Origin: Agromyces sp. NDB4Y10
GTDB taxonomy: Bacteria; Actinomycetota; Actinomycetes; Actinomycetales; Microbacteriaceae
Length of the DNA: 64,000 nucleotides
Assembly: GCF_001620055.1 (NCBI RefSeq)
Contig: NZ_LQGY01000065.1
Location: 1 to 64,000, forward strand
Direction of reading: 5' to 3'
In this document: positions 43,583-55,790 of the stretch, in pieces
Position numbering within the stretch: the first letter of the stretch is position 1
How the letters are laid out: the number at the start of each line of letters is the position of its first letter
Position numbers and translations under genes: made by a program
The notes under the pieces: model-generated
What the model was told of the DNA's origin: nothing
What the model saw: the letters and a program-made list of their open reading frames with translations, nothing else
Databases searched by the model: none

Positions 43583-45114
43583 CAGACCACGCCCTCCTCG
43601 GTCGCCATGAGTTCGTGGGTGGACAGGTCGGGTGCCTGTGCCAGGATCGGGCCGCCCCAGCGATCGAGCAGGAGCGCCTCGAGCGCGCCGCCGACGTTGT
43701 AGAGGCGGGCGTCCTCGCGCGCGGGCGCGAGGAACTGGATGCCGACCGGGAGCCCGTCCTCCGGGGCGAGGCCCGCGGGCACGGAGATGCCGGGCACGCC
43801 CGCGAGGTTCGCGGGGATCGTCGCCACGTCGTTCAGGTACATGGCCAGCGGGTCGTCGAGCTTCTCCCCGAGCTTGAACGCGGTGGTCGGCGCGGTCGGC
43901 GTGGCGAGCACGTCGACCTTCGCGAACGCGGCGTCGAAGTCGCGCTGCACCAGGGTGCGCACCTTCTGGGCGCTGCCATAGTACGCGTCGTAGTACCCGG
44001 CCGACAGGGCGTAGGTGCCGAGGATGATGCGGCGCTTCACCTCGGGGCCGAACCCGGCCTCGCGCGTCGCGGACATGACCTGCTCGACCGTGCCGCCGCC
44101 CTCGGGCGTGACCCGCAGGCCGAAGCGCACCGAGTCGAACTTGGCGAGGTTCGACGAGGCCTCCGCCGGGAGGATCAGGTAGTACGCGGCGATCGAGTAC
44201 TCGAAGTTCGGCGCGCTGACCTCGACGATCTCGGCGCCGTGCTGCTCGAGGAGCTCGAGCGCCTCGTGGAAGCGCTGGCGGACGCCCGCCTGGAACCCGT
44301 CGGAGTCGAGTTCCTTCACCACGCCGATGCGCAGGCCCGAGACATCCGCTCGCCTGACCGCCTCGGCCATCGACGGCCACGGGTCGGGGATCGACGTGGC
44401 GTCGTGCGGGTCGAAGCCGGCGATCACGTCGTGCAGCAGCGCCGAGTCGAGCACGGTGCGGCTGACGGGCCCGATCTGGTCGAGCGACGACGCGAGGGCG
44501 ATCGAACCGTAGCGGCTGACGCCGCCGTACGTCGGCTTGACCCCGACGGTGCCGGTGACGTGCGCGGGCTGGCGGATCGAACCGCCCGTGTCGCTGCCGA
44601 GTGCGAGCGGTGCCTCGAACGCGGCGACGGATGCCGCGGACCCGCCGCCCGATCCGCCGGGGATGCGGTCGAGGTCCCACGGGTTGTGCGTCGCGCCGTA
44701 CGCCGAGTGCTCGGTCGACGAGCCCATCGCGAACTCGTCCATGTTGGTCTTGCCGAGCGGCACCATGCCCGCGTCGCGGACCTTGCGGACCGGGGTGGCG
44801 TCGTAGGGCGGCACCCAGCCCTCGAGGATGCGCGACCCCGAAGTGGTCGGCATGCCCTTGGTCACGAGCACGTCCTTGATCGCGATCGGCACGCCCGCGA
44901 GCGGGCCGAGCTCCTCGCCGATGTGCCGGCGCCGGTCGATCTCGGCGGCCGTGTCGAGCGCGCGCTCGGCGTCGACGTGGAGGAACGCGTGGACGGCGCC
45001 GTCGACGGCGGCGATGCGGTCGAGGTGGGCCCGGGTCGCCTCGACGGAGGTGACCTCGCGGGCCGCGAGGCGCTCGCCGAGCTCGGCCGCGCTCAGGCGG
45101 ATCAGGTCGCTCAC
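43582..45114 (-). CDS. gatA: Asp/Glu-tRNA amidotransferase subunit A
   Basis: A 510-residue amidase-signature enzyme releasing ammonia from glutamine. The Ser-cisSer-Lys triad is visible: Lys in [12 protein letters not shown], and the Ser residues in [33 protein letters not shown]. It works with GatB and GatC to make Gln-tRNA(Gln) or Asn-tRNA(Asn). It overlaps gatC by 4 bp and gatB by 1 bp, so the subunits are translationally coupled. Confidence 0.97.
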   Translation of the reverse strand: MSDLIRLSAAELGERLAAREVTSVEATRAHLDRIAAVDGAVHAFLHVDAERALDTAAEIDRRRHIGEELGPLAGVPIAIKDVLVTKGMPTTSGSRILEGWVPPYDATPVRKVRDAGMVPLGKTNMDEFAMGSSTEHSAYGATHNPWDLDRIPGGSGGGSAASVAAFEAPLALGSDTGGSIRQPAHVTGTVGVKPTYGGVSRYGSIALASSLDQIGPVSRTVLDSALLHDVIAGFDPHDATSIPDPWPSMAEAVRRADVSGLRIGVVKELDSDGFQAGVRQRFHEALELLEQHGAEIVEVSAPNFEYSIAAYYLILPAEASSNLAKFDSVRFGLRVTPEGGGTVEQVMSATREAGFGPEVKRRIILGTYALSAGYYDAYYGSAQKVRTLVQRDFDAAFAKVDVLATPTAPTTAFKLGEKLDDPLAMYLNDVATIPANLAGVPGISVPAGLAPEDGLPVGIQFLAPAREDARLYNVGGALEALLLDRWGGPILAQAPDLSTHELMATEEGVV

Positions 45115-45410
45115 TGCTCCTCCCCCAGGATCGCCGAGACCACGAAGCGCGAGCCGTCGTGCTCGGGAGCACCCTCGAGGGCCTCGTCGACGGTGAGCAC
45201 GTCGCCCACCTCGTCGACCCGGAGCGGCGTGTGCAGCGGGATCGGGTGGCTGGTCGGCGGCACGTCGGGCGTGGCGACCTCGCTCACCTTCTCGACCGCC
45301 TGCATGATCTGGCCGAGCTCGGCGGTGAGGTGGTCGATCTCTTCGTCGGTGAGCGCGATGCGTGCGAGGTTCGCGAGGTGCGCGACCTGCTCGGCGCTGA
45401 TTTCAGACAT
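45111..45410 (-). CDS. gatC: Asp/Glu-tRNA amidotransferase subunit C
   Basis: A 99-residue GatC that wraps around GatA and stabilises the GatAB interface. The N-terminal helix pair [42 protein letters not shown] is typical, followed by the extended [20 protein letters not shown] segment. First gene of gatC-gatA-gatB, 36 bp after the phosphoesterase gene. Confidence 0.96.
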   Translation of the reverse strand: MSEISAEQVAHLANLARIALTDEEIDHLTAELGQIMQAVEKVSEVATPDVPPTSHPIPLHTPLRVDEVGDVLTVDEALEGAPEHDGSRFVVSAILGEEQ

Positions 45411-45446
45411 GCTGCTCCGTCGTGTGGGGAAGGGGTCCCCGCGATT

Positions 45447-47213
45447 CTATCGAGGAGCGCCGAACAGCCCCGTGCCGTGCTTCTGCAGCAGGTCGTACGC
45501 CTCCCCGTAGGTCTGGGGCTCGGGTTCGCTCCCGTCGCCGTACTTCGCGACGAGCATCCCGAGCAGGCCCCGCGCCGGCGGGCTGAGCGGCGCGGTCCGG
45601 TGCTCGGACCCCGGGTGCGGCCTCGCCGCCTCGGGGTTGGGCGGCAGGTACTGCGGGGTCGTCTCGGGCCAGGTGAGCGGATGCCGCGGCTCGTCGAGGG
45701 TGATCGCGTTGGTGATCGTCGGGGCGCCGTCGTCGCGGTCGGTGAGCGGATCGAGGCCGTGCGCGGCGCAGAGGGTGGCGATCACCGAACCGTGGTGCAT
45801 GGGGTCGTGGATGACCCCGCCGGCCGCGGTGTACGCCGAGATCGCGATCGTCGGGACGCGGCATCCGAGCCGGTCGAAGGCGAACCCCATCTCGCCCGGC
45901 TTCGCGTCGGCGTGCGGCGGCGTCGCCGTCGGCGGCGGCACGTGGTCGTAGGTGCCGCCGTGCTCGTCGAAGGTGATGAGCAGCATGGTGTTCATCGCGT
46001 TCGATCCGCCCTCGGTCGCGCTGGCCCGGATGGCGGTGTAGATCCGGTGGATCAGCAGCTCGCCCGCCCGGACGTCGGAGACGGCGCTGTCGGTGACCTC
46101 CCGGCCGTCGACCTCGGATTCGCGGAGCGGACCCACGGGCGGGTGGAAGTCGTTGTGGTCGTAGATCATGCGCGGTTCGACGAACGCGTACGGCGGCAGC
46201 TTCCCCTGCTCGACATCGGTCCAGAACTGGGACATCGGCGCGAAGTGGTCGGTGCGCCAGAACTGCTCGAGCGCGGGCGCGTGGATGAACCCGGTCATCG
46301 AGATGAGCTGGAGGTCGTCGAAGTAGATGCGCCAGTCGAGCCCGGCCTCCTCGAGGCGGTTGAAGATCGTCGGGGCGGCCTTGGCCTCGAGCCACTTGCG
46401 GTAGCCCTTCTTCCCGCCGTGGTTGGTGACGAACCCGTGGGAGGTCGACGCGTGGAAGAACGACCGGTTGCAGAACGTCTGGCTGGGCACGGCGCAGTGC
46501 CACGCGTCGTAGACCGCGAACCCCTTCGCGAGGGTCGAGAGCACCGGCAGCATCTCGGGCGAGAACGACCCCATGATCTGGTGGAGGTCGCGATGGCCCG
46601 CCGCGTGCACGTCGTGTTCGACGTGGTGGGCGTAGTCGGCGATGAATCCGCTCATCGTGGGCGTGGTGCCCGGATCCGGCGCGTTGTACGGCGCCTGCAT
46701 GTCGTCGAGCGCCGCGGTCGCGTTCGACTCCGGGCGGACGGTGCCGAACAGCTGGGTGTTGACGTGCGGGAACTCCTCGCCCGGGTCGGGGTGCGGGCGG
46801 CTCATGACGGCGTCGGTCGCGCCCGAGTACACGTGGGCGCGGACCACCTCGCCGTCGGGGGCGGTGTTCGCGTGGTCGCCGAAGGCGAGCCCGTCGAAGC
46901 TCGCGCCGTCGGGAAGCGTGTCGTCGTCGTACAGCCAGCCCAGCAGGTTGTCGAACGACCGGTTCTCGCCCATGACCACCACGAGGTGGTCGAAGCCGGG
47001 TCGGGCCCGCGAGGCGGGCGGGGCGGGCAGGGCGGCCACGCCGGCGGCGCCCTCGGCGACACCCGCGGAGTGTCCCGCGGTCGCCCCCACGGCGCCGGCC
47101 GCACCGCCGGCCACGACGGCCGCGGCGCCGGCCACGCCGCCGATGCGGAGGAAGTCGCGGCGCGTGGCACCCTTCGACTCGTCGTCCCGGATGTCACGCT
47201 CGCCGCCGGCCAT
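45447..47213 (-). CDS. Tat-exported phosphoesterase (phospholipase C/acid phosphatase family)
   Basis: A 588-residue protein of the PF04185-type phosphoesterase family. The Tat signal is TRRDFLRIGGVAGAAAVVAGG, with an Ala-rich stretch to about residue 65. Metal/phosphate motifs: FDHLVVVMGENRSFDNLLGW near the N-terminus, PSQTFCNRSFFHASTSHG in the middle, and LLITFDEHGGTYDHVPPP with nearby His later. Such enzymes hydrolyse phospholipid or phosphate esters outside the cell and may supply phosphate. It begins 10 bp after ligA and precedes gatC, so it is embedded in a housekeeping operon, where I would not expect a secreted enzyme. Confidence 0.92.
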   Translation of the reverse strand: MAGGERDIRDDESKGATRRDFLRIGGVAGAAAVVAGGAAGAVGATAGHSAGVAEGAAGVAALPAPPASRARPGFDHLVVVMGENRSFDNLLGWLYDDDTLPDGASFDGLAFGDHANTAPDGEVVRAHVYSGATDAVMSRPHPDPGEEFPHVNTQLFGTVRPESNATAALDDMQAPYNAPDPGTTPTMSGFIADYAHHVEHDVHAAGHRDLHQIMGSFSPEMLPVLSTLAKGFAVYDAWHCAVPSQTFCNRSFFHASTSHGFVTNHGGKKGYRKWLEAKAAPTIFNRLEEAGLDWRIYFDDLQLISMTGFIHAPALEQFWRTDHFAPMSQFWTDVEQGKLPPYAFVEPRMIYDHNDFHPPVGPLRESEVDGREVTDSAVSDVRAGELLIHRIYTAIRASATEGGSNAMNTMLLITFDEHGGTYDHVPPPTATPPHADAKPGEMGFAFDRLGCRVPTIAISAYTAAGGVIHDPMHHGSVIATLCAAHGLDPLTDRDDGAPTITNAITLDEPRHPLTWPETTPQYLPPNPEAARPHPGSEHRTAPLSPPARGLLGMLVAKYGDGSEPEPQTYGEAYDLLQKHGTGLFGAPR

Positions 47214-47223
47214 TGCCGCTCCC

Positions 47224-49479
<2,256 letters not shown>

Positions 49480-49535
49480 TCGACGGCCACCGACGCCGGG
49501 ACGCCGCCCGGCCGCGTCCGCCGGGGCACGAAGAC

Positions 49536-49563
49536 GGGGTGCGCGGCCCCCACCGCGCACCCC
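49536..49563 (-). terminator. 11-bp perfect hairpin after the 50379 gene
   Basis: GGGGTGCGCGG (49536-49546) and CCGCGCACCCC (49553-49563) pair around a 6-nt loop, 25-50 bp downstream of the membrane protein gene and upstream of the ligA promoter. On the minus strand it is followed by GTCTTCGT, a weak T-rich end. Confidence 0.7.
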
Positions 49564-49587
49564 TCTCCGGCGCCGCGCCCCCCAGCG

Positions 49588-50379
49588 CTAGGCGCCGAAG
49601 CCGGCGGCGTCCACCTTCCGGTGGTACCGCGTGCCGGTCTTGCCGCCGAGGATCGCCCCGCCGAGGCTGGCGAGGATCACGATCACCAGCGCGATGATCC
49701 CGGTCACGGTCAGCTGACCCTCGGTCACCGGGATCCTCGGGAACGTGTTGAGGTTCGCGAAGATGTCGAACTGGCTTCCGGCGATCGCCGCGATCACGGC
49801 GGCGATGACGGCGATGATGATCGCCCAGAGCCAGACCGCGATGCCCTGCTTCATCCCGTTGAAGCGAGCCATGCGCCCGGCGACGTAGCCGCCGGCGAAG
49901 TACGCGACGAACAGGATGATCGCCAGGGCGATGAGCCCGACAATCCCGATCGTCTCCACGTTCTCCTGCGCGGCCTCGTCCGCGGCGGCACCGAGGGTGC
50001 CGAGGCCGAGCGCGGCGCCGGCCGCGGTCAGCAGCGCGGTGAGCAGCACGCCCACGCCGACGGCGGTCAGCCAGCCGAAGAACGCCGACCCGAACTTGAT
50101 GCCGCCGAAGCGCTCGCGTTCCCGGTCCACGACGGCGGCACGGACCGCGGGATCGGCGACGGGCCGGTCGTCGTGGACGACACGGCGTTCGCGGTCGTCG
50201 GCGATGCCGTCGCCGTCGCGGTCGCGCCGCACGGCGTGCGCGCCGTGCTCGCGGTCGTCTCGGATGCCGTTCGCGTCGCGGTCGCGGTACTCGCGATCGT
50301 CGCGAATCCCGTCCCCGTCGCGGTCGGCCGGGGTGGCCGCGTACGGGTCGCGCCCGGGTCGATCGGATGAGGTGCTCAT
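49588..50379 (-). CDS. Four-helix membrane protein with N-terminal DxDGDG calcium-type repeats
   Basis: About 263 residues. The N-terminal 100 residues are highly charged, with three related units: DRDGDGIRDDREYRD, DRDANGIRDDREHG and DRDGDGIADDRERR. They resemble thrombospondin-3/calcium-binding loops (DxDxDGxxD). Four membrane helices follow (about 125-150, 160-190, 195-222, 232-255), ending in a basic KTGTRYHRKVD tail. Function unknown; divalent-cation binding on the cytoplasmic or extracytoplasmic face is inferred from the repeats. The ATG at 50379 has GAGGGGACC upstream. An in-frame upstream extension to 50526 lacks such a site. Confidence 0.82.
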   Translation of the reverse strand: MSTSSDRPGRDPYAATPADRDGDGIRDDREYRDRDANGIRDDREHGAHAVRRDRDGDGIADDRERRVVHDDRPVADPAVRAAVVDRERERFGGIKFGSAFFGWLTAVGVGVLLTALLTAAGAALGLGTLGAAADEAAQENVETIGIVGLIALAIILFVAYFAGGYVAGRMARFNGMKQGIAVWLWAIIIAVIAAVIAAIAGSQFDIFANLNTFPRIPVTEGQLTVTGIIALVIVILASLGGAILGGKTGTRYHRKVDAAGFGA

Positions 50380-50539
50380 GACAGGTCCCCTCTCGTTGTG
50401 CGCCGCACACGGGTGGTGCCTGCGGCGCCGTCCCGAGCGTACGGCGAACTCCGCCCGGCCGCAGGGGCCTTGACAGGTGCCGCTTCCGTGCCCCCGACGG
50501 TCGCAGGGAACGTTCGGGGCGCACACAGGTACGCCGGGT

Positions 50540-51658
50540 TCAGGCGGCGGGGACCGCGCTCACCGTCCGATCGATCGTGCACTGGCCGAGCACGCGCGTG
50601 CCGACGTACACGACCGCCGTCTGCCCGGGTGCCACGCCGCCGAGCGGCTCGTCGGGAGTCACGACGAGCTCGGTCGTGCCGGCGGCATCCGTCGTCACCC
50701 TCGCGACCGCGGGGACGGGATCGGCATGCGCGCGGATCTGCACCTCGCACGCGAAGGACTCGGCCGGCTCGGCGGGCGGGCGTCCGGCCCAGGTGAAGCG
50801 CGCTCCGGCGATCTCGGCGACCGCGAGGGCCTCCTTGGGCCCGACCACCACCGTGTTCTCCTTCGGTCGCACCTCGAGCACGAACCGGGGCCGCCCGTCG
50901 GGCGCCGGCGTCCCGAGCCGCAGGCCGCGCCGCTGTCCGACGGTGTACGCGTGCGCGCCGTCGTGCGTGCCCACGACCTCGCCGGAGCGGTCGACGATGT
51001 CGCCCGGCGCGATGCCCACCTTGTCGCCGAGCCAGCCGCGGGTGTCGCCGTCGGGGATGAAGCAGATGTCGTGCGAGTCGGGCTTCTGTGCGACGCTCAG
51101 CCCGCGACGCGCGGCCTCCTCGCGCACCAGCTGCTTCGACGGCGTGTCGCCGAGCGGGAAGTAGGCGTGCGCGAGCTGCTCGGCGGTCAGCACGCCGAGC
51201 ACGTACGACTGGTCCTTCGCCCACGCGCTCGCGCGGTGGAGCTCGCGGTGGCCCGCGGCATCCGTCACGATCGACGCGTAGTGGCCGGTGCACACCGCGT
51301 CGAAGCCGAGCGCGAGGGCCTTCTCGAGGAGCGCGGCGAACTTGATGCGCTCGTTGCAGCGCATGCAGGGGTTCGGCGTGCGGCCCGCGGAGTACTCGGC
51401 GATGAAGTCGTCGACCACGTCGGCCTTGAAGCGCTCCGAGAAGTCCCACACGTAGTACGGGATGCCGAGCACGTTCGCGGCGCGCTGGGCATCCATCGAG
51501 TCCTCGATGGTGCAGCATCCGCGGCTGCCGGTCCGCAGCGTGCCGGGCATGCGGCTCAGGGCCAGGTGCACGCCCACGACGTCGTGTCCGGCGTCGACGG
51601 CGCGCGCGGCCGCGACGGCGCTGTCGACGCCGCCGCTCATCGCTGCCAGGACTCGCAT
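50540..51658 (-). CDS. mnmA: tRNA-specific 2-thiouridylase
   Basis: A 372-residue MnmA (TrmU) that thiolates U34 of tRNA-Lys/Glu/Gln using persulfide sulfur. The ATP pyrophosphatase loop is [17 protein letters not shown]. The catalytic Cys pair lies in [14 protein letters not shown] and [11 protein letters not shown]. The tRNA-binding region GHYASI and the C-terminal beta-barrel complete the length. ATG 51658 follows TAGACT by 7 nt. The cysteine desulfurase gene upstream is the likely sulfur donor. The 160-bp gap downstream (50380-50539) holds the next gene's leader and an unremarkable TACGCT -10 candidate. Confidence 0.97.
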   Translation of the reverse strand: MRVLAAMSGGVDSAVAAARAVDAGHDVVGVHLALSRMPGTLRTGSRGCCTIEDSMDAQRAANVLGIPYYVWDFSERFKADVVDDFIAEYSAGRTPNPCMRCNERIKFAALLEKALALGFDAVCTGHYASIVTDAAGHRELHRASAWAKDQSYVLGVLTAEQLAHAYFPLGDTPSKQLVREEAARRGLSVAQKPDSHDICFIPDGDTRGWLGDKVGIAPGDIVDRSGEVVGTHDGAHAYTVGQRRGLRLGTPAPDGRPRFVLEVRPKENTVVVGPKEALAVAEIAGARFTWAGRPPAEPAESFACEVQIRAHADPVPAVARVTTDAAGTTELVVTPDEPLGGVAPGQTAVVYVGTRVLGQCTIDRTVSAVPAA

Positions 51659-51665
51659 GCGCTCC

Positions 51666-51671
51666 AGTCTA
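51666..51671 (-). promoter_or_regulatory. mnmA -10 element (leaderless)
   Basis: TAGACT on the minus strand ends 7 nt before the mnmA ATG at 51658. Confidence 0.55.
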
Positions 51672-51702
51672 CGAACGCTGCCTGCGCCTCCGCTGGATCC
51701 CG

Positions 51703-51787
51703 TTCTCAGGACCGTCCGCGCGGATCGCGTGGTTGCTCAGGACGACACGCCGTTCCCGGACGCGACCCGCCGAAGAACTCCTGAGAA
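51703..51787. repeat. Inverted repeat in the mnmA-desulfurase gap
   Basis: TTCTCAGGA (51703-51711) and TCCTGAGAA (51779-51787) are perfect 9-bp complements 67 nt apart, and a third CTCAGGAC copy lies at about 51736. They occupy the 165-bp non-coding stretch 51659-51823, which is AT-richer than its surroundings. This could be a terminator region for the desulfurase gene or an upstream control site for mnmA; no small gene with a ribosome site was seen. Confidence 0.35.
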
Positions 51788-51823
51788 GAGCGCACGAACG
51801 CGAGCGGATGGCGGGGCCGGCGG

Positions 51824-53059
51824 TCAGCGGTCGAAGCTCGTGGCGCGCGCGGCCATGCCGGCCCGCGACGCGCGCTCGACGGCGGCGGGCAGGGCGCCGA
51901 GGAACGCCTCGACGTCGGCATCGGTCGTGGACCAGCCGAGCGTGATGCGCAGCGCCCCGCGCGCCTCCTCCTCGGAGCGGCCCATCGCGAGCAGCACGTG
52001 CGACGGCTCGGGCACGCCCGCCTGGCAGGCGGAGCCCGTCGACACCGCCACGCCCGCGGCATCCAGGAGGAACAGCAGCGAGTCGCCCTCGCAGCCCGCG
52101 AACGAGAAGTGCGCGTTGCCCGGCAGGCGTCCGGCCGGGTCGGGGTCGCCCGAGAGCCGCGCGAGCGGCACGGCCGTCGCGACCCCCTCGACGAGCCGAT
52201 CGCGCAGGCGCGCCATCCGCTCGTTCTCGACCGGTGCGTGCTCGAACGTCGCGCGGGCCGCTGCCGCGAAGCCGGCGGCGGCCGCGACGTCCTGCGTGCC
52301 CGAGCGGATGCGACGCTGCTGGCCGCCGCCGTGCAGCAGCGGCTCGATGCGCGTCGAACGGTCGAGCACGAGCGCGCCGATGCCCACCGGCCCGCCGACC
52401 TTGTGCGCCGAGAGGCTGATCGCCACGAGGCCAGCTCCGGCCGGCGCGCGCGTCTCGCGCCGGAGGCCGTGCAGGTCGATCGGCACGTGCCCGTAGGCGG
52501 CGATGGCGTCGACGTGCAGCGGCACGCCCGCGCGCGCGCAGAGCTCGGCGACCTCGGCGACCGGCTCGATCGTGCCGACCTCGTTGTTGGCCCAGAGCAT
52601 GGTGACGAGGGCGACGGATGCCGCGTCCCGCTCGAGTTCCGCGGCGAGCGCGTCGACCCGCACGCGGCCGAGCTCGTCGAGCGGCACCTCGACCGGTTCG
52701 GCGCCGTCGACGCCGGCGAGCCAGTCGAGCGCGTCGATGGTGGCGTGGTGCTCGCCGCCCGGGACGAGGATGCGCCGTGCGCCGGCCTCGGCGCGGCGCC
52801 GCCAGAACAGGCCCTTCACGGCGAGGTTCACGGCTTCGGTGCCGCCGCCCGTGAGGACGACCTCGATGGGGTCGGCGCCGACGGTGGCGGCGACCTGCTC
52901 TCGCGACTCCTCGAGGAGGCGCTTGGCCTCCTGGCCGGCGGAGTGGATGGAGGAGGGGTTGCCGACGACGCGCAGCGTGCGCGTGACCGCCTCGATCGCC
53001 TCGGGCCGCAACGGCGTCGTGGCGGCGTGGTCGAGGTAGACGGGCTCGCGGCGGAGCAT
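51824..53059 (-). CDS. iscS: Cysteine desulfurase (IscS/NifS family)
   Basis: A 411-residue PLP enzyme that takes sulfur from cysteine for tRNA thiolation and Fe-S assembly. The N-terminus VYLDHAATTPLRPEAIEA, the His in GGEHHATIDALDWL, the PLP Lys in ISLSAHKVGGPVGIGAL and the persulfide Cys in VSTGSACQAGVPEPSHVL are all present; the short Cys loop marks the class I (IscS/NifS) type. A very good ribosome site, AGGAGGTGA, precedes the ATG at 53059. It is transcribed towards mnmA, as in M. tuberculosis (Rv3025c and Rv3024c). Confidence 0.95.
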   Translation of the reverse strand: MLRREPVYLDHAATTPLRPEAIEAVTRTLRVVGNPSSIHSAGQEAKRLLEESREQVAATVGADPIEVVLTGGGTEAVNLAVKGLFWRRRAEAGARRILVPGGEHHATIDALDWLAGVDGAEPVEVPLDELGRVRVDALAAELERDAASVALVTMLWANNEVGTIEPVAEVAELCARAGVPLHVDAIAAYGHVPIDLHGLRRETRAPAGAGLVAISLSAHKVGGPVGIGALVLDRSTRIEPLLHGGGQQRRIRSGTQDVAAAAGFAAAARATFEHAPVENERMARLRDRLVEGVATAVPLARLSGDPDPAGRLPGNAHFSFAGCEGDSLLFLLDAAGVAVSTGSACQAGVPEPSHVLLAMGRSEEEARGALRITLGWSTTDADVEAFLGALPAAVERASRAGMAARATSFDR

Positions 53060-53076
53060 GGGTCACCTCCTGGGAC

Positions 53077-53090
53077 GGGAACCGGTTCCC
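53077..53090. promoter_or_regulatory. 14-bp palindromic operator GGGAACCGGTTCCC
   Basis: A perfect palindrome in the 51-bp gap between the divergent cysteine desulfurase (start 53059) and glgX (start 53111). Its core AACCGGTT fits the AANCGNTT pattern of LacI-family operators. It ends 7 bp before the glgX -10 candidate, so a bound protein would block glgX and could also affect the desulfurase gene. Arms match the split dyad at 31619-31646. Confidence 0.6.
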
Positions 53091-53097
53091 TACGAAC

Positions 53098-53103
53098 TAC
53101 TCT
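53098..53103 (+). promoter_or_regulatory. glgX -10 element (leaderless)
   Basis: TACTCT ends 7 nt before the glgX ATG at 53111. Confidence 0.5.
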
Positions 53104-53110
53104 AGATCGC

Positions 53111-55272
<2,162 letters not shown>

Positions 55273-55273
<1 letters not shown>

Positions 55274-55770
55274 TGGCGAAGAAGCCGGATGCCACCGCCG
55301 GGACGCCGGCGACGGTCGCGCTCGCGCGCGCCGGCATCCGCTTCACCGCCCTCGCCTACGAACACGACCCGCGCGCCGCCGCCTACGGCCTCGAAGCGGC
55401 CGAGAAGCTCGGCATCCCACCGGAGCGGGTGTTCAAGACCCTGCTCGTGAGCGTCGACGGGTCGCTCGTCGTCGGCATCGTGCCGGTCGCCGAGCAGCTC
55501 GACCTCAAGGCGCTCGCCGCCGCGGTCGGCGGGAAGCGCGCCGAGATGGCCGCTCCCGCGCTGGCCGAGCGCAAGACGGGGTACGTCGTCGGCGGCATCA
55601 GCCCGATCGGGCAGAAGGTCGCACTGCCGACCGTGCTCGACGAGTCCGCCATCCTGCACGAGACGATCCTCGTCTCGGGCGGACGCCGCGGGCTCGACCT
55701 CGAGCTCGCGCCCGACGACCTGCTCGCCGTCACGAACGGCCGGTACGCGCCGATCGCCCGCGCCCGCTGA
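55273..55770 (+). CDS. ybaK: Cys-tRNA(Pro)/YbaK-type aminoacyl-tRNA deacylase
   Basis: A 165-residue YbaK/EbsC family protein that clears mischarged Cys-tRNA(Pro) in trans. Segments match the fold: LALAYEHDP-like FTALAYEHDPRAAAYGLEAAEKLG, VFKTLLVSVDGSLVVGIVPV with the conserved Lys, and GYVVGGISPIGQKVALPTVLDESA with the GxxSPxG loop. Translationally coupled to glgX, although the functions are unrelated, suggesting accidental operon membership. It converges with glgP. Confidence 0.94.
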
Positions 55771-55790
55771 GCGCCGGGCGCCGGCGGTGG

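Noticed and set aside
49600-50379. CRISPR-like repetition in the coding region of the DxDGDG repeats
   Set aside because: Repeats are in-frame protein repeats without unique spacers of constant length.
50380-50526. N-terminal extension of the DxDGDG membrane protein
   Set aside because: Cys/Arg-rich and without a ribosome site; ATG 50379 has a good one.
51998-53110. N-terminal extension of GlgX through the cysteine desulfurase gene
   Set aside because: It would be an antisense reading of the desulfurase; the GlgX family begins at the ATG at 53111.
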